64,000 nucleotides of DNA from Yersinia mollaretii ATCC 43969 (GCF_013282725.1 NZ_CP054043.1:2728001-2792000), one strand, 5' to 3'; shown: positions 30,954 to 41,687, counted from the stretch's first letter. The notes: a model not told the origin generated them from the letters alone. Numbers and translations: made by a program.

Positions 30954-32072
30954 ATGAAACTTCGAGTTCTTTCCCTGCTTGTTCCCGCTTTATTAGTTGC
31001 AGGTAGTGCAGGCGCGGCTGAAATTTACAACAAAGACGGTAACAAACTGGATCTGTACGGCAAAGTCGATGGTTTACATTATTTCTCTGATGATAAGAGC
31101 AAAGATGGCGATCAGTCCTATATGCGTTTTGGCCTGAAAGGCGAAACACAAATCAGTGACCAACTGACTGGCTACGGTCAGTGGGAATATCAGGCAAACC
31201 TAAATAAAGCAGAGAGCCAAGACCAAGGTAACTTTACCCGTGTTGGTTTCGCTGGTTTGAAATTTGCTGATTACGGCTCTTTTGATTACGGCCGTAACTA
31301 CGGTGTGCTGTACGACGTAACTTCATGGACTGACGTACTGCCAGAGTTTGGTGGTGATACCTACGGCGCGGATAACTTCATGTCGCAGCGTGCTAACGGT
31401 TTAGCTACTTACCGTAACACCAACTTCTTTGGTTTAGTTGATGGCCTGAACTTCGCTCTGCAATATCAGGGCAAAAATGGCAGCGCGACCGAAAGCAACA
31501 ATGGCCGTGATGTACAGGGTCAGAATGGCGACGGTTATGGTATGTCCCTGTCTTATGATCTGGGCTGGGGTGTGAGCGCGTCTGCGGCGATGGCTAGCTC
31601 TAAACGGACTACTGAGCAGAATACTACCCCAGGTATTTATGGTAACGGCGATCGTGCTGATGCCTACACTGGTGGCTTGAAATATGATGCCAACAATGTG
31701 TATCTGGCCGCTAACTACACCCAGACTTACAACATGACTCGCTTTGGTGATTTCAGCAAAACTGGCCCAGATGCCATTTTCGGTTTTGCTAACAAAGCAC
31801 AAAATATTGAGTTAGTCGCTCAGTATCAATTTGATTTCGGCCTGCGCCCATCCGTGGCTTACCTGCAATCTAAAGGTAAAGACATTGGCAACGGCTATGG
31901 TGATCAAGATCTGGTCAAATACGTTGATGTCGGTGCCACTTACTTCTTCAACAAAAACATGTCCACCTACGTTGATTACAAAATCAACCTGTTGGATGAG
32001 AATAACTTCACCAAAAACGCCGGTATCAACACTGATGATATCGTAGCAGTTGGTTTGGTTTACCAGTTCTAA
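30954..32072 (+). CDS. ompC: OmpC-type outer-membrane porin
   Basis: A 372-residue general diffusion porin of the OmpC/OmpF/PhoE family, forming a trimeric 16-strand barrel. A signal peptide of about 21 residues ends AGA, and mature [16 protein letters not shown] is the hallmark porin start. The constriction loop L3 contains PEFGGDTYG, and the chain ends in the beta-barrel signature GLVYQF with terminal Phe needed for assembly. MicF next to it and OmpR-like sites upstream support the ompC assignment over ompF. A strong intrinsic terminator follows. Confidence 0.93.
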   Translation: MKLRVLSLLVPALLVAGSAGAAEIYNKDGNKLDLYGKVDGLHYFSDDKSKDGDQSYMRFGLKGETQISDQLTGYGQWEYQANLNKAESQDQGNFTRVGFAGLKFADYGSFDYGRNYGVLYDVTSWTDVLPEFGGDTYGADNFMSQRANGLATYRNTNFFGLVDGLNFALQYQGKNGSATESNNGRDVQGQNGDGYGMSLSYDLGWGVSASAAMASSKRTTEQNTTPGIYGNGDRADAYTGGLKYDANNVYLAANYTQTYNMTRFGDFSKTGPDAIFGFANKAQNIELVAQYQFDFGLRPSVAYLQSKGKDIGNGYGDQDLVKYVDVGATYFFNKNMSTYVDYKINLLDENNFTKNAGINTDDIVAVGLVYQF

Positions 32073-32100
32073 TTCTGATTACAGGATCGGTTCTGAGACA

Positions 32101-32128
32101 AAACGCGGTCATTTGGCCGCGTTTTTTT
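32101..32128 (+). terminator. Rho-independent terminator of ompC
   Basis: AAACGCGG (32101-32108) pairs with CCGCGTTT (32117-32124) and continues into a T-run ending at 32128, 28 bases after the ompC stop. Confidence 0.88.
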
Positions 32129-32198
32129 GTAGCGTTGTATTCTCTATCCCACGCCCATGATGACGTAAAACTCATTCTCACCCGACCAAACCGTACTG

Positions 32199-32729
32199 CT
32201 ACAGAGCTAACTCAATCAACACCAGCAATGCAGCGGTCCCTCCCCACTCTTTAGGGGCTTGATGGAAAGCCAACACATCGGGATGCTGTGCCAACCACAA
32301 CGGCGTTTGTTGCTTCAGAACATGCTTGCCATGACCATGCATGACGCAGGCGCAATGCACATGCTCACGTTTGCAAGCGGCAATCAACGCACCCAGCTCT
32401 TGTTTGGCCTGTAGTTGAGTTAAACCGTGCAAATCCAAAAACATATCGGGCGAGTAATCGCCACGTCGCAATTTTTTAACTTCAAAATGGTCTACACCCG
32501 GTCGCACATAGCGGGTCGGGCCTTCCATATCGAGCTGCGGCTGGAATTCATCAGAGAAATAGTAGGTAGCATCAACCTGCTCTTGGAGTAATCGCTCCGG
32601 AGCGATTTTTTTACCTAATTTAGGCGGCTCACGGTGGAGAATCGTGTCTTGCTTCAGCTTTTTTGCCCCCGCTATCGACTCTTTAAATAGCTGCAATTCA
32701 TCGGGTGTCAGGTGATATTTATTTTTCAT
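32199..32729 (-). CDS. smrB: SmrB, ribosome-collision-sensing mRNA endonuclease
   Basis: A 176-residue Smr-domain protein (E. coli SmrB/YfcN, 183). It cleaves mRNA upstream of collided ribosomes so that stalled ribosomes can be rescued. The N-terminal helix [18 protein letters not shown] is the conserved ribosome-contacting part; the Smr domain shows DLHGLT (residues 99-104) and HGHGKH (131-136). It is divergent from prmB, the same neighbour as in E. coli, and convergent with ompC, which is not its E. coli neighbour. Confidence 0.93.
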   Translation of the reverse strand: MKNKYHLTPDELQLFKESIAGAKKLKQDTILHREPPKLGKKIAPERLLQEQVDATYYFSDEFQPQLDMEGPTRYVRPGVDHFEVKKLRRGDYSPDMFLDLHGLTQLQAKQELGALIAACKREHVHCACVMHGHGKHVLKQQTPLWLAQHPDVLAFHQAPKEWGGTAALLVLIELAL

Positions 32730-32935
32730 TATTAGTTCATTGGCCTATTTCAATTGCCATTAGTTTACCTGCTGAGTGCCATCTGTCTAAACAAAAGCGA
32801 TGCTGGATTAATGGCTTTAATGCGCTCTTGATTATTTGGTTATCATTCATCTGATGTATTGCTGCTGATTTGTCGCGGGCTTCATGGCAAACTAGGGGGA
32901 TAGAGAATGATTTTACGCACGAGTTGGAGATGACC

Positions 32936-33868
32936 TTGGACAAGATTTTCGTCGATGAAGCAGTAAATGAGCTGCACACCATTCAAGATATGCTGCGCTG
33001 GGCAGTCAGCCGGTTTAATGCGGCCAATATTTTTTATGGTCACGGTACTGATAATCCGTGGGACGAAGCGGTGCAACTGGTTTTCCCAAGCCTGTATTTA
33101 CCGATTGATATTCCAGAAGATATGCGCAGCGCACGGCTGACCTCCAGTGAGCGTCACCGCATTGTTGAGCGGGTCATCCGTCGGGTTAACGAACGTATTC
33201 CGGTGGCTTATCTGACCAATAAAGCCTGGTTCTGTGACATGGAATATTATGTTGATGAGCGCGTGCTGGTGCCTCGTTCACCGATTGGTGAGTTGATCAA
33301 TAACCGCTTTGATGGACTGATTCGCCATCAACCGAAACATATTCTGGATATGTGCACGGGCAGCGGCTGCATTGCCATTGCCTGTGCCTATGCTTTCCCG
33401 GAAGCCGAAGTGGATGCGGTGGATATCTCCAACGACGTATTGGCGGTGACTGAGCACAATATCGAGCAGCATTCAATGGAGCATCAGGTTACGCCGATTC
33501 GCTCTGATCTGTTCCGCGATTTGCCCCCAATCAAATATGATTTGATTGTCACTAACCCGCCCTATGTCGATGCTGAAGATATGGCCGACTTACCGCAGGA
33601 GTTCCGCTTTGAGCCTGAACTGGGGCTGGCTGCGGGCAGCGATGGTCTGGATCTGGCCCGCCGTATTCTGGCCTGTGCGCCGGACTTCTTGCAAGATGAC
33701 GGCGTGCTGATTTGCGAAGTGGGCAACAGCATGGTGCATTTGATGGATCAATATCCAGATGTGCCGTTCACTTGGTTAGAGTTTGATCATGGCGGTGATG
33801 GCGTCTTTATGCTGACCAAACAGCAACTGATTGACTGCGCACCCCATTTTAGTCAGTACCGCGATTAA
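32936..33868 (+). CDS. prmB: PrmB, N5-glutamine methyltransferase of ribosomal protein uL3
   Basis: A SAM-dependent enzyme that methylates a glutamine of ribosomal protein L3 during 50S assembly. The catalytic NPPY begins at residue 207; SAM motif I is [12 protein letters not shown]. The frame is open from 32870, but the TTG at 32936 has GGAG at 32926-32929 with six-base spacing and begins (M)[12 protein letters not shown], as in E. coli, giving exactly 310 residues. The ATG at 32930 directly abuts that GGAG and cannot use it. aroC follows after about 70 bases. Confidence 0.94.
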   Translation: MDKIFVDEAVNELHTIQDMLRWAVSRFNAANIFYGHGTDNPWDEAVQLVFPSLYLPIDIPEDMRSARLTSSERHRIVERVIRRVNERIPVAYLTNKAWFCDMEYYVDERVLVPRSPIGELINNRFDGLIRHQPKHILDMCTGSGCIAIACAYAFPEAEVDAVDISNDVLAVTEHNIEQHSMEHQVTPIRSDLFRDLPPIKYDLIVTNPPYVDAEDMADLPQEFRFEPELGLAAGSDGLDLARRILACAPDFLQDDGVLICEVGNSMVHLMDQYPDVPFTWLEFDHGGDGVFMLTKQQLIDCAPHFSQYRD

Positions 33869-33938
33869 TTATTCACTTATCAATCTGTCAGTGCGAGAGG
33901 CTCGGGCTGGCCGTTTTTTATGACTCAAAGGAGCCGTG

Positions 33939-35024
33939 ATGGCTGGGAACAGTATTGGGCAGTTTTTCCGCGTCACCACTTTTGGTGAATCTCACGGCAT
34001 CGCCTTGGGGTGTATTATTGATGGCGTTCCGCCGGGTATTCCCATCACTGAAGCGGATATTCAGTTAGATCTTGACCGTCGTCGTCCGGGCACCTCTCGT
34101 TACACCACGCAACGCCGCGAGCCGGATGAAGTGCGCATTTTATCTGGCGTGTTCGAGGGGCTAACTACCGGGACCAGTATCGGGCTGATGATTGAAAACA
34201 CTGATCAGCGATCGCAAGATTACAGCGCGATTAAAGATGTGTTTCGCCCCGGCCATGCTGATTACACCTACGAACAGAAGTACGGTGTGCGTGATTACCG
34301 TGGTGGTGGCCGCTCTTCCGCGCGTGAAACCGCGATGCGCGTGGCGGCGGGTGCCATCGCCAAAAAATATTTGGCGCAGAAATTCGGTGTACAGGTGAGG
34401 GGCTATTTGGCACAAATTGGTGATATCAGCTGTGATTTGATTGACTGGGATTTGGTCGAACAGAATCCGTTCTTCTGCCCTGATGCCAGTAAATTGGAGC
34501 CGCTGGATGCGCTAATGCGCGAGCTGAAAAAAGCGGGCGACTCGATTGGGGCCAAAATTACCGTGGTGGCTGAGCATGTCCCCGTGGGGTTGGGTGAGCC
34601 GGTATTTGACCGCTTGGATGCGGATCTGGCCCATGCGCTGATGAGTATCAATGCGGTGAAAGGGGTGGAAATTGGCGATGGTTTTGCGGTCGTCACCAAA
34701 CGCGGCAGCGAAAACCGCGATGAAATTACGCCGCAAGGTTTCCAGAGCAACCATGCGGGCGGTATTTTGGGCGGCATCAGTAGTGGTCAACCGGTCGTGG
34801 CGCATATCGCGTTGAAACCTACATCCAGCATTATGGTTCCGGGGCAAACCATTAATCGGCAGGGTGAAGCGGTTGAGATGGTCACTCGTGGTCGCCATGA
34901 CCCTTGTGTCGGCATCCGTGCTGTCCCCATTGCTGAAGCGATGATGGCTATTGTGTTAATGGATCACCTGTTGCGCCAACGTGCACAGTGCGGTGATGTG
35001 ATTTCAGACGTTCCGCGCTGGTAG
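33939..35024 (+). CDS. aroC: AroC, chorismate synthase
   Basis: The last step of the shikimate pathway: converts 5-enolpyruvylshikimate-3-phosphate to chorismate using reduced FMN. 361 residues, the same as E. coli. Family signatures: GESHG near the start, [24 protein letters not shown] and [13 protein letters not shown]. The ATG at 33939 follows AAAGGAG; the GTG one codon earlier is a less likely start. The 3' end, including the stop codon, lies inside a 24-bp tandem duplication shared with the start of mepA. Confidence 0.97.
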   Translation: MAGNSIGQFFRVTTFGESHGIALGCIIDGVPPGIPITEADIQLDLDRRRPGTSRYTTQRREPDEVRILSGVFEGLTTGTSIGLMIENTDQRSQDYSAIKDVFRPGHADYTYEQKYGVRDYRGGGRSSARETAMRVAAGAIAKKYLAQKFGVQVRGYLAQIGDISCDLIDWDLVEQNPFFCPDASKLEPLDALMRELKKAGDSIGAKITVVAEHVPVGLGEPVFDRLDADLAHALMSINAVKGVEIGDGFAVVTKRGSENRDEITPQGFQSNHAGGILGGISSGQPVVAHIALKPTSSIMVPGQTINRQGEAVEMVTRGRHDPCVGIRAVPIAEAMMAIVLMDHLLRQRAQCGDVISDVPRW

Positions 35025-35061
35025 GCACTATGAATAACGCGCTGGTAGGCACTATGAATAA
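35014..35061. repeat. Perfect 24-bp tandem duplication spanning aroC stop and mepA start
   Basis: Copies at 35014-35037 and 35038-35061 are identical, each holding a GGTAGG motif and an ATGAATAA. The length is a multiple of three, so mepA has two in-frame start candidates (35030 and 35054), each with the same Shine-Dalgarno-like GGTAGG. Confidence 0.95.
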
Positions 35062-35935
35062 ATGGATTTCAGCCATTGTGGCGTTGACAGGTACAGTGGC
35101 GTTTCCGCGTATCGCGGCACTGGTCGGCATGGTGGCATTGACTGCCACCGCACCCGCCATCGCCGCGACGCCGTGGCAACAGATTGTGAATCCGGTGGCG
35201 GGATCGCCACAGTCGATTGGTGGCTTTGCCAACGGCTGTGTGATTGGTGCCATGCCGCTGCCGCTTCAGTCGGCAGATTATCAGGTGATGCGACCGGATC
35301 AGCGCCGCTATTTCGGCCACCCTGATTTATTGAATTTTATCCACCGCTTGAGTACTCAGGCTGAGCAGCATCGGCTGGGGACAATATTGATTGGTGATAT
35401 GGCAATGCCCGCCGGTGGTCGTTTTAGCAGCGGTCATGCCAGCCATCAGTCAGGTCTGGACGTCGACATTTGGCTACAGTTGCCGCAACAGCGCTGGAGC
35501 CAACAGCAATTGCTCAAACCACAACCGATTGATTTAGTGGCCGCTGACGGCAAACGAGTGGTGTCTGCACTTTGGCAGCCGCAAGTGGAAAGTTTGATTA
35601 AGTTGGCGGCTAACGATAGCGAAGTGACCCGCATCTTCGTCAATCCGGCAATTAAAAAGCAGCTCTGTCTGGATGCAGGTGCGGATCGCAATTGGCTGCA
35701 TAAAGTACGTCCGTGGTTTGGTCATCGTGCCCATATGCACGTGCGCTTACGCTGTCCGGCCGATAGTCTGGAGTGTTTGGAACAAGAGTCGCCGCCTGCG
35801 GGTGATGGCTGCGGTGCCGAACTCGAGAGCTGGTTCCAGCCTTATCAGCCCAATACTAAACCGGGTAAAACCTTACCCCCGCCATTACCGCCTTCATGTC
35901 AGGCGCTACTGGATAACCATTTCGCTGCGGAATAA
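35030..35935 (+). CDS. mepA: MepA, penicillin-insensitive murein endopeptidase
   Basis: A periplasmic zinc metallopeptidase of family M74 that cuts D-Ala-mDAP cross-links in peptidoglycan. 301 residues from the first ATG; 293 if translation begins at 35054, which starts [11 protein letters not shown] and has a more ordinary signal peptide. The signal region ends about APAIAA-TPW. Zinc and active-site motifs are [12 protein letters not shown] (about 135-146) and [10 protein letters not shown] near 240. Paired cysteines follow in the C-terminal part ([15 protein letters not shown]). It begins five bases after aroC and ends three bases before yfcA. Confidence 0.94.
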   Translation: MNNALVGTMNKWISAIVALTGTVAFPRIAALVGMVALTATAPAIAATPWQQIVNPVAGSPQSIGGFANGCVIGAMPLPLQSADYQVMRPDQRRYFGHPDLLNFIHRLSTQAEQHRLGTILIGDMAMPAGGRFSSGHASHQSGLDVDIWLQLPQQRWSQQQLLKPQPIDLVAADGKRVVSALWQPQVESLIKLAANDSEVTRIFVNPAIKKQLCLDAGADRNWLHKVRPWFGHRAHMHVRLRCPADSLECLEQESPPAGDGCGAELESWFQPYQPNTKPGKTLPPPLPPSCQALLDNHFAAE

Positions 35936-35938
35936 ATC

Positions 35939-36745
35939 ATGGATTGGTTTACCCTTGGTCCTGCGGTTCTGGGGATATTATTTGTCGTTGCATTATTGGC
36001 CGGATTTATTGACTCCATCGCCGGTGGCGGCGGTTTACTGACTGTTCCGACCCTGCTGGCGGTGGGTTTACCCCCCGCGCAGGCATTAGCGACCAATAAA
36101 CTGCAATCTGTTGGTGGTTCGTTCTCCGCCAGCCTCTATTTTATCCGCCGTGGTGCGGTTAATCTCAAGGATCAAAAGCTCACCATTGCGCTGACCTTGG
36201 TGGGGTCGATGCTGGGTGCGATTTTGGTTCAGCATATGCGGGCGGATATTCTGCGGCAAATCCTACCATTGCTGGTGATCGGCATCGGCGTCTATTTTCT
36301 GGTGACGCCTAAGTTAGGTGAGTTTGACCAAAAGCGCCGTTTGTCTGCACTGCCCTTTGCCTTGATAGCCGGTGGCGGTGTCGGTTTTTACGACGGTTTC
36401 TTTGGTCCCGGCGCGGGTTCTTTCTATGCGCTGGCCTTTGTCACCTTGTGCGGCTTCAATCTGGCGAAATCCACCGCTCATGCCAAAGTCCTGAATTTCA
36501 CCTCTAATGTGGGCGGTCTGATCTTCTTCATTGTCGGCGGCAAAGTGGTGTGGAGTATTGGGCTGGTGATGCTGGTTGGGCAAGTGCTGGGTGCGCGGCT
36601 AGGGGCGCATATGGTGCTGACCAAGGGGCAGAAATTAATTCGCCCAATGATTGTCGTGGTGTCATTCGTCATGAGCTGCAAGCTGCTGTATGACAGCCAC
36701 GGTGCCGAGATCACCTCCTGGCTGGGATTACACGTTTTCGCATAA
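35939..36745 (+). CDS. yfcA: YfcA, TauE/SafE (TSUP) family membrane protein
   Basis: A 268-residue inner-membrane protein of the TSUP family, proposed to move small organosulfur or sulfite-like anions; the substrate of YfcA itself is unknown. It has about eight hydrophobic segments and the family repeat motifs LLAGFIDSIAGGGGLLTVP and FYDGFFGPGAGSFYAL, which mark its two halves. It starts three bases after mepA, in the same operon as in E. coli. Confidence 0.92.
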   Translation: MDWFTLGPAVLGILFVVALLAGFIDSIAGGGGLLTVPTLLAVGLPPAQALATNKLQSVGGSFSASLYFIRRGAVNLKDQKLTIALTLVGSMLGAILVQHMRADILRQILPLLVIGIGVYFLVTPKLGEFDQKRRLSALPFALIAGGGVGFYDGFFGPGAGSFYALAFVTLCGFNLAKSTAHAKVLNFTSNVGGLIFFIVGGKVVWSIGLVMLVGQVLGARLGAHMVLTKGQKLIRPMIVVVSFVMSCKLLYDSHGAEITSWLGLHVFA

Positions 36746-36812
36746 CTTTAAGGTATCCACCCTCAGGGCCACCCTGTAGGTCACGAATGATACCGCTCTT
36801 ACGGACTCAAGC

Positions 36813-37349
36813 ATGACGCACCATTATCAGCAGTTGATCGACGTTTTTAATGCCAGTTTTAGCGACCCATTTAACACCCAATTGGTCAAAGGTGACGATG
36901 AACCCATCTACCTGCCCGCCGACGATGAATTCCCTTACCATCGGGTGGTTTTTGCCCATGGTTATTACGCCAGCGCGATGCATGAAATCTCCCATTGGTG
37001 CATTGCGGGTGAAGAGCGGCGCAAGTTGGTGGATTTTGGCTATTGGTACTGCCCGGATGGGCGAGATGCGCTGACTCAGAGCCAGTTTGAAGCGGTCGAG
37101 ATCAAACCACAGGCGCTGGAGTGGATGTTTTGTGTGGCGGCAGGTTTCCCTTTCAATGTCAGTTGCGACAATCTGGAAGGGGATTGTGAGCCAGACCGCA
37201 TAACATTCCAGCGTAAAGTGCGCGAACAGGTGTTATGGCATCTGGAAAACGGAATATCCCCACGACCTGCGGGCTTTATTCAGGCGCTACAATCGTTTTA
37301 CAATACGCCGCCGCTGGCCCCAGAACATTTTCCCTACCCGGAAGATTGA
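36813..37349 (+). CDS. epmC: EpmC, elongation factor P hydroxylase
   Basis: 178 residues (E. coli YfcM/EpmC 182). It hydroxylates the beta-lysylated lysine of EF-P, the last step of EF-P modification. The conserved metal-binding-type motif HEISHWCIAG begins at residue 57, and DFGYWYCPDGR follows. Same neighbours as in E. coli. No close Shine-Dalgarno was recognised; ATG at 36813 matches the family start (M-x-H-H-Y-Q-x-L-I). Confidence 0.93.
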   Translation: MTHHYQQLIDVFNASFSDPFNTQLVKGDDEPIYLPADDEFPYHRVVFAHGYYASAMHEISHWCIAGEERRKLVDFGYWYCPDGRDALTQSQFEAVEIKPQALEWMFCVAAGFPFNVSCDNLEGDCEPDRITFQRKVREQVLWHLENGISPRPAGFIQALQSFYNTPPLAPEHFPYPED

Positions 37350-37461
37350 GTTTAGTGCCATTGCAGCACACATTATTTCAGCTAGCGCATGTCATTTCGG
37401 CTAGCAAGTTGTAGCCAACACACTTGCCGTTTGAAAGAGGGCGGGTTTTTGAGGAAGAGTG

Positions 37462-37749
37462 ATGATCGCAGAATTTGAAACACACATCTTGGCGCAGATA
37501 GACGACATGGTAGAGCACGCCAGTGATGATGATTTATTTGCCGGTGGTTACCTGCGCGGTCATCTGACATTGGCGGTGGCTGAATCGGAAGAGTTTGGTG
37601 AACACACGGCGGAGCAGTTACATGCTCGCGTGCAAACCAGTCTGGAGAAAGCTATCAAAGCTGGCGAGCTATCCCCACCGGATCAGGTTTTGGTGTTGGG
37701 GCTATGGGATCGTTTACTCGAGCAAGCTCAAAATCCCCTTCGTCCTTGA
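37462..37749 (+). CDS. yfcL: YfcL family protein of unknown function
   Basis: A 95-residue soluble acidic protein, beginning [20 protein letters not shown], matching E. coli YfcL (92 residues); its function is unknown. The ATG at 37462 lies six bases after GAGGA, better than the GTG one codon earlier. The last five residues, NPLRP, and the TGA stop are encoded by the left end of a 127-bp ERIC element, so the native C-terminus has been replaced or extended. Confidence 0.9.
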   Translation: MIAEFETHILAQIDDMVEHASDDDLFAGGYLRGHLTLAVAESEEFGEHTAEQLHARVQTSLEKAIKAGELSPPDQVLVLGLWDRLLEQAQNPLRP

Positions 37750-37858
37750 AGCCGCAGGGGTGTTCGCTGCGTTCACGAACCCGAATCACTTACTGATGTA
37801 AGCTCATCGGGATTCGTTCGCTTGCTGCCTACCTGCGACTCCAATGACTTTGGGGATT
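37732..37858. repeat. ERIC element, full length 127 bp, overlapping the yfcL 3' end
   Basis: Exactly 127 bp from AATCCCC to GGGGATT, with terminal inverted repeats. The core is CCCGAATCACTTAC-TGAT-GTAAGCTCATCGGG. Its first 18 bases are read as the final five codons and stop of yfcL. Confidence 0.93.
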
Positions 37859-37915
37859 GGCAGCCTACTGATGTGAACCGAACGGTGCAGTCGCCCCGCG
37901 AGTCTCGGGCTAAGA

Positions 37916-39952
37916 TTAGACCGAAGCGCAATGTTGCACCGGTCTGCCTTTCAGTAATTTTCGAATCCAGAAGCGGTTAGGATTCAATGCCGCCAGTGTC
38001 GAGGCATCCAAGGGCAGAGGCTCCCCAAACATTTGTGCTGCCAGAATTTCAGCCACTAACGGCGCACTGCATAAACCTCGTGACCCCAATGCCCCCACCA
38101 TAAATAACTCCGGCCACACTGGCGCTAGGGCTATCTCGTCACCGCGCTGAATTTGGCGTGGTAGATCCTGATATTGCGCCAGTGTGGCAGCATAATCCGG
38201 CACGGCACCGACCATCGGTAAATGGTCGCGGATAGCACAGCGCACCCCACAACGGGCCTGATTGTCACTGATATCAACCTCTTGCGGCCAACTCACCTGC
38301 GGCAAACAACGCAACAATCGATCTCGATTCTCCTGCTGTTCATCAGTGCGAAAATCAGTGGCGACATCGCCGCGCTGATAGCTGGCTCCGATACAGTGGT
38401 GCTGATTGGCGGGGTTCACGGGCGTCAGGTAGCCGTCATAGCACAACACTTGTCGCAACTGGCCGAGTACCGCCGTGGTGGGAATATGGGAGACCTGACC
38501 GCGCACGGCGGACAGGGGGAGATGGCGGGTTTGTTCCCACTCGGGTAAGCGGTGGCCTGTTGCGAGTATCACGGTGGCATGCTGTTTGGCGGCAGACGGT
38601 GCAACAAAGGTCAACTGCCACTGCCCGTTAATGCGCGCTAACTGCTGCAATTCATGCTGATAATGGCAAACCATGCCATTTTGTTGTGCCAGCGCCATGA
38701 GCGCGGTGGTCAAATCAGATGGGCAGAGCCACCCCCCAGCGGGATAGTGTATGCCATCATGGGCGCAATCCAATCCCGCTAGCGCACTGAGTTGTTCGCG
38801 GCTCATCCCTTGGGCGAGGGCTTCCGGCCACTCTGTTTGCAGCATCTTATCAATCTTGCCACGGCTTTTTCCATCAAACGCCAATTGGCTGACGCCACAC
38901 CACTGGTGATCAAACTGAATCCCTTGCTCAATAAATTGGTCATACTGACGGCGGGCAAAGGTAAAGGCACTAGTAAAAAAGGTTTCCAGTGCATCATTTT
39001 TGCCATTCAGTAGCGGGTAGAGTGCCCCTTGCCGATTACCCGATGCACCCTGCGCGGGTTGGGCGTCGGCGCAGTAAAGTGTGACCTTCGCCCCACGGCG
39101 CTGCAAGGCCAAGGCGGTCAATGCCGTGACAATGCCGCCACCGATAATCGCGATATCATCACAATCGGTAGCCGCAGGGCGGTGATACCAAGGGGCGGAT
39201 TGCGCCTCAAGGCGTTGTGGTAAGGAACCGGTCAGCATTTCACGCTTTTGCCCGAAACCTTTCACTTTCGTGACTTCAAACCCCGCCTGTTGCAACCCAC
39301 GGCGGACAAATCCGGCGGCAGTAAAGGTCGCAAAAGTGCCCCCCGGCCTCGCCATACGCGCCATTGCACTGAACAGGGTGTCATTCCACATATCAGGGTT
39401 TTTAGCCGGGGCGAAACCATCGAGAAACCAGGCATCTACCTGATGATTCAAGCTGGCATCCAGCTTTGGCAGCAAGGTATTGACATCACCAAACCATAAA
39501 TCCAGTGTGATGGCCCCCTCAGCAAGCAAAATACGGTGGCAGCCCGCAAGGGGTAGGGGCCACTGTGCTCGCAATGACTCGGCGAAAGCCGCCAGTTCCG
39601 GCCAGCGCTCATGGGCAGCGGCTAAATCGGCACTCTGAAGCGGGTACTTTTCGAAGCTGATATAGTGCAAACGCTGGAGTTTAGCGCAAGGATTTTGCTG
39701 CTTAAATTGGGCAAAGTCGCGCCATAATGTCAGAAAATTCAACCCAGTACCGAAACCTGTTTCGGCAAAAATACAATTATCCCGTGGGTGTTGCTCAAAA
39801 CGGGCTGGAAAGCCATTCCCCTTGAGAAAAACGTGGTGCGTCTCTTCCAGCCCATCTTCATTGGAAAAATAGATGTCACCAAACTGTTCCGATACAGGTG
39901 TACCCTGTTCGTTCCAGCTTAATGTTGCAGTTTGGATTGGCGCTTGGCTCAC
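37916..39952 (-). CDS. mnmC: MnmC, bifunctional tRNA wobble-uridine modification enzyme
   Basis: Performs the last two steps of mnm5s2U34 synthesis in tRNA: an FAD-dependent C-terminal domain removes the carboxymethyl group and an N-terminal SAM-dependent domain methylates. Motifs: [14 protein letters not shown] (SAM), [17 protein letters not shown]-binding [10 protein letters not shown] in the middle, [13 protein letters not shown] near the end. The GTG at 39952 gives (M)[16 protein letters not shown], close to other Yersinia enzymes, for 678 residues (668 in E. coli). A TTG at 39973 would add seven residues; neither has a strong Shine-Dalgarno. Divergent from fabB. Confidence 0.94.
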   Translation of the reverse strand: MSQAPIQTATLSWNEQGTPVSEQFGDIYFSNEDGLEETHHVFLKGNGFPARFEQHPRDNCIFAETGFGTGLNFLTLWRDFAQFKQQNPCAKLQRLHYISFEKYPLQSADLAAAHERWPELAAFAESLRAQWPLPLAGCHRILLAEGAITLDLWFGDVNTLLPKLDASLNHQVDAWFLDGFAPAKNPDMWNDTLFSAMARMARPGGTFATFTAAGFVRRGLQQAGFEVTKVKGFGQKREMLTGSLPQRLEAQSAPWYHRPAATDCDDIAIIGGGIVTALTALALQRRGAKVTLYCADAQPAQGASGNRQGALYPLLNGKNDALETFFTSAFTFARRQYDQFIEQGIQFDHQWCGVSQLAFDGKSRGKIDKMLQTEWPEALAQGMSREQLSALAGLDCAHDGIHYPAGGWLCPSDLTTALMALAQQNGMVCHYQHELQQLARINGQWQLTFVAPSAAKQHATVILATGHRLPEWEQTRHLPLSAVRGQVSHIPTTAVLGQLRQVLCYDGYLTPVNPANQHHCIGASYQRGDVATDFRTDEQQENRDRLLRCLPQVSWPQEVDISDNQARCGVRCAIRDHLPMVGAVPDYAATLAQYQDLPRQIQRGDEIALAPVWPELFMVGALGSRGLCSAPLVAEILAAQMFGEPLPLDASTLAALNPNRFWIRKLLKGRPVQHCASV

Positions 39953-40040
39953 GTTAAAAGACTCGTATCTCAAGGGGTAGGGCGATTCTAACTATGTGAC
40001 CCGCCGCGTGCAAATTGTAAAATTATCTGGGTATATTACG

Positions 40041-40074
40041 CTGATCGGACTTGTTCGGCGTACAACTGTACGCT
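40041..40074 (+). promoter_or_regulatory. fabB operators: FadR-like site and FabR palindrome
   Basis: CTGATCGGACTTGTT at 40041-40055 resembles the FadR site of E. coli fabB. Directly after it, GGCGTACAACTGTACGCT (40057-40074) is a near-perfect FabR palindrome (consensus AGCGTACA-NN-TGTACGCT). TATATT at 40032-40037 may be the -10. The arrangement (activator FadR, repressor FabR) fits known control of unsaturated fatty acid synthesis. Confidence 0.75.
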
Positions 40075-40123
40075 AAAGTGCGTTGCAAAATCCCGAATGT
40101 AAAATCAGTGGAAGAGGTATTGA

Positions 40124-41347
40124 ATGAAGCGTGCAGTCATTACTGGCATGGGTATTGTCTCCAGCATTGGTAATAACCAGCAGGAAGTTCTGGCATCTTT
40201 GCAGGAAGGCCGCTCTGGCATTACTTTTGCTCAGGAATTTAAAGACGCAGGCATGCGCAGCCATGTATGGGGTGCAGTAAAGCTTGCATCTGAGCCAAAA
40301 GATCTCATTGACCGCAAAGTATTGCGTTTTATGAGCGATGCCTCGATTTATGCGTATCTTGCGATGCAAGAAGCGATTGCAGACTCTGGTTTGTCTGATG
40401 AGCAGGTCTCTAATTTCCGCAGTGGGCTGGTTGTCGGTTCCGGTGGTGGTTCACCCCGCAATCAGGTTGCCGGCTCCGATGCGATGCGTACCCCGCGCGG
40501 CCTGAAAGGCGTTGGCCCTTATATGGTGACGAAAGCGATGGCATCCGGTGTCTCCGCTTGTCTGGCAACACCATTTAAAATCAAAGGCGTTAACTACTCC
40601 ATCAGTTCAGCTTGTGCCACATCCGCACACTGTATTGGCCATGCATTGGAGCTGATCCAACTGGGCAAACAGGACGTGGTTTTTGCGGGTGGCGGTGAAG
40701 AACTGTGCTGGGAAATGTCCTGTGAGTTTGACGCGATGGGCGCATTGTCGACCAAATACAATGACACACCGACTAAAGCTTCCCGCACATACGACAAAGA
40801 CCGCGATGGTTTCGTGATTGCAGGTGGTGGTGGTATGGTCGTGGTTGAAGAGCTGGAACACGCTCTGGCCCGTGGTGCACATATTTATGCTGAGATTGTG
40901 GGCTATGGTGCCACTTCTGACGGTGCTGATATGGTTGCTCCATCAGGTGAAGGCGCTGTTCGCTGCATGCAGATGGCGATGCAAGGTGTGGATACACCTA
41001 TTGACTACATGAATGTCCACGGCACTTCGACACCGGTCGGTGATGTGAAAGAGCTGGGTGCCATCCGTGAAGTCTTTGGCGATAACACTCCTGCTATCTC
41101 CTCAACCAAAGCGATGACCGGTCACTCTCTGGGTGCGGCGGGTGTACATGAAGCGATCTTCAGCCTGTTGATGGTTGAGCACGGCTTTATCGCACCAAGT
41201 ATCAATATTGATAATCTGGATGAGCAAGCGGCGGGAATGAACATTGTCACTGAGCCGACTCAACGCGAACTGACCACTGTGATGTCTAACAGCTTCGGTT
41301 TTGGTGGAACTAACGCCACCTTAGTTATGCGTAAATACCAGAAATAA
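40124..41347 (+). CDS. fabB: FabB, 3-oxoacyl-ACP synthase I
   Basis: The condensing enzyme that elongates fatty acids and is essential for unsaturated chains. 407 residues (406 in E. coli), so the numbering is shifted by one: active-site Cys164 in [10 protein letters not shown], and histidines in [11 protein letters not shown] and [13 protein letters not shown]. The C-terminal [11 protein letters not shown] glycine loop is intact. AGAGG lies upstream of the ATG. Single gene, with its own operator region and terminator. Confidence 0.97.
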   Translation: MKRAVITGMGIVSSIGNNQQEVLASLQEGRSGITFAQEFKDAGMRSHVWGAVKLASEPKDLIDRKVLRFMSDASIYAYLAMQEAIADSGLSDEQVSNFRSGLVVGSGGGSPRNQVAGSDAMRTPRGLKGVGPYMVTKAMASGVSACLATPFKIKGVNYSISSACATSAHCIGHALELIQLGKQDVVFAGGGEELCWEMSCEFDAMGALSTKYNDTPTKASRTYDKDRDGFVIAGGGGMVVVEELEHALARGAHIYAEIVGYGATSDGADMVAPSGEGAVRCMQMAMQGVDTPIDYMNVHGTSTPVGDVKELGAIREVFGDNTPAISSTKAMTGHSLGAAGVHEAIFSLLMVEHGFIAPSINIDNLDEQAAGMNIVTEPTQRELTTVMSNSFGFGGTNATLVMRKYQK

Positions 41348-41391
41348 GGTCAGTCGCAGATACTTCTGCTAATATGATCTTTAATTATTAG

Positions 41392-41419
41392 GGCCTGCGA
41401 GTGATCGTGGGCCTTTTTT
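41392..41419 (+). terminator. Rho-independent terminator of fabB
   Basis: GGCCTGCGA (41392-41400) pairs with TCGTGGGCC (41405-41413), with two G-U pairs, around GTGA, followed by six T (41414-41419). Confidence 0.82.
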
Positions 41420-41687
41420 GTGGAAAAGAAGGTGAGTTGATCACTTTTTATTCATAAAAATATCTTATACTAAATAATTGAAGGGAATAACATTATAAAA
41501 AGTAGGTGGTTGAATGCTAACGTATTAAGCTAAACTTCATTGGTTTTTAATCTGTTCTTACTCTTTTAAAGCCAAATTTAACGTTAAAAAATCCTTGCCT
41601 GCCTAAAAACGTTAATTCACAATATTAAAACAATAATTAAACAAATCTATTTTGCCTTTTAATTTACCAACACAGCAGGGTGGTTCA
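41420..41687. promoter_or_regulatory. AT-rich upstream region of the diguanylate cyclase gene
   Basis: About 270 bases with no gene visible, clearly AT-rich. No specific promoter could be singled out with confidence. A GGGTGG stretch seven bases before the ATG at 41688 is the likely ribosome-binding site. Confidence 0.4.

Noticed and set aside
33889..33920. Hairpin with T-run between prmB and aroC, possible terminator
   Set aside because: Only a three-base stem (CGG-GCTGG-CCG) precedes the T-run, which is too weak to call; the genes are probably co-transcribed.
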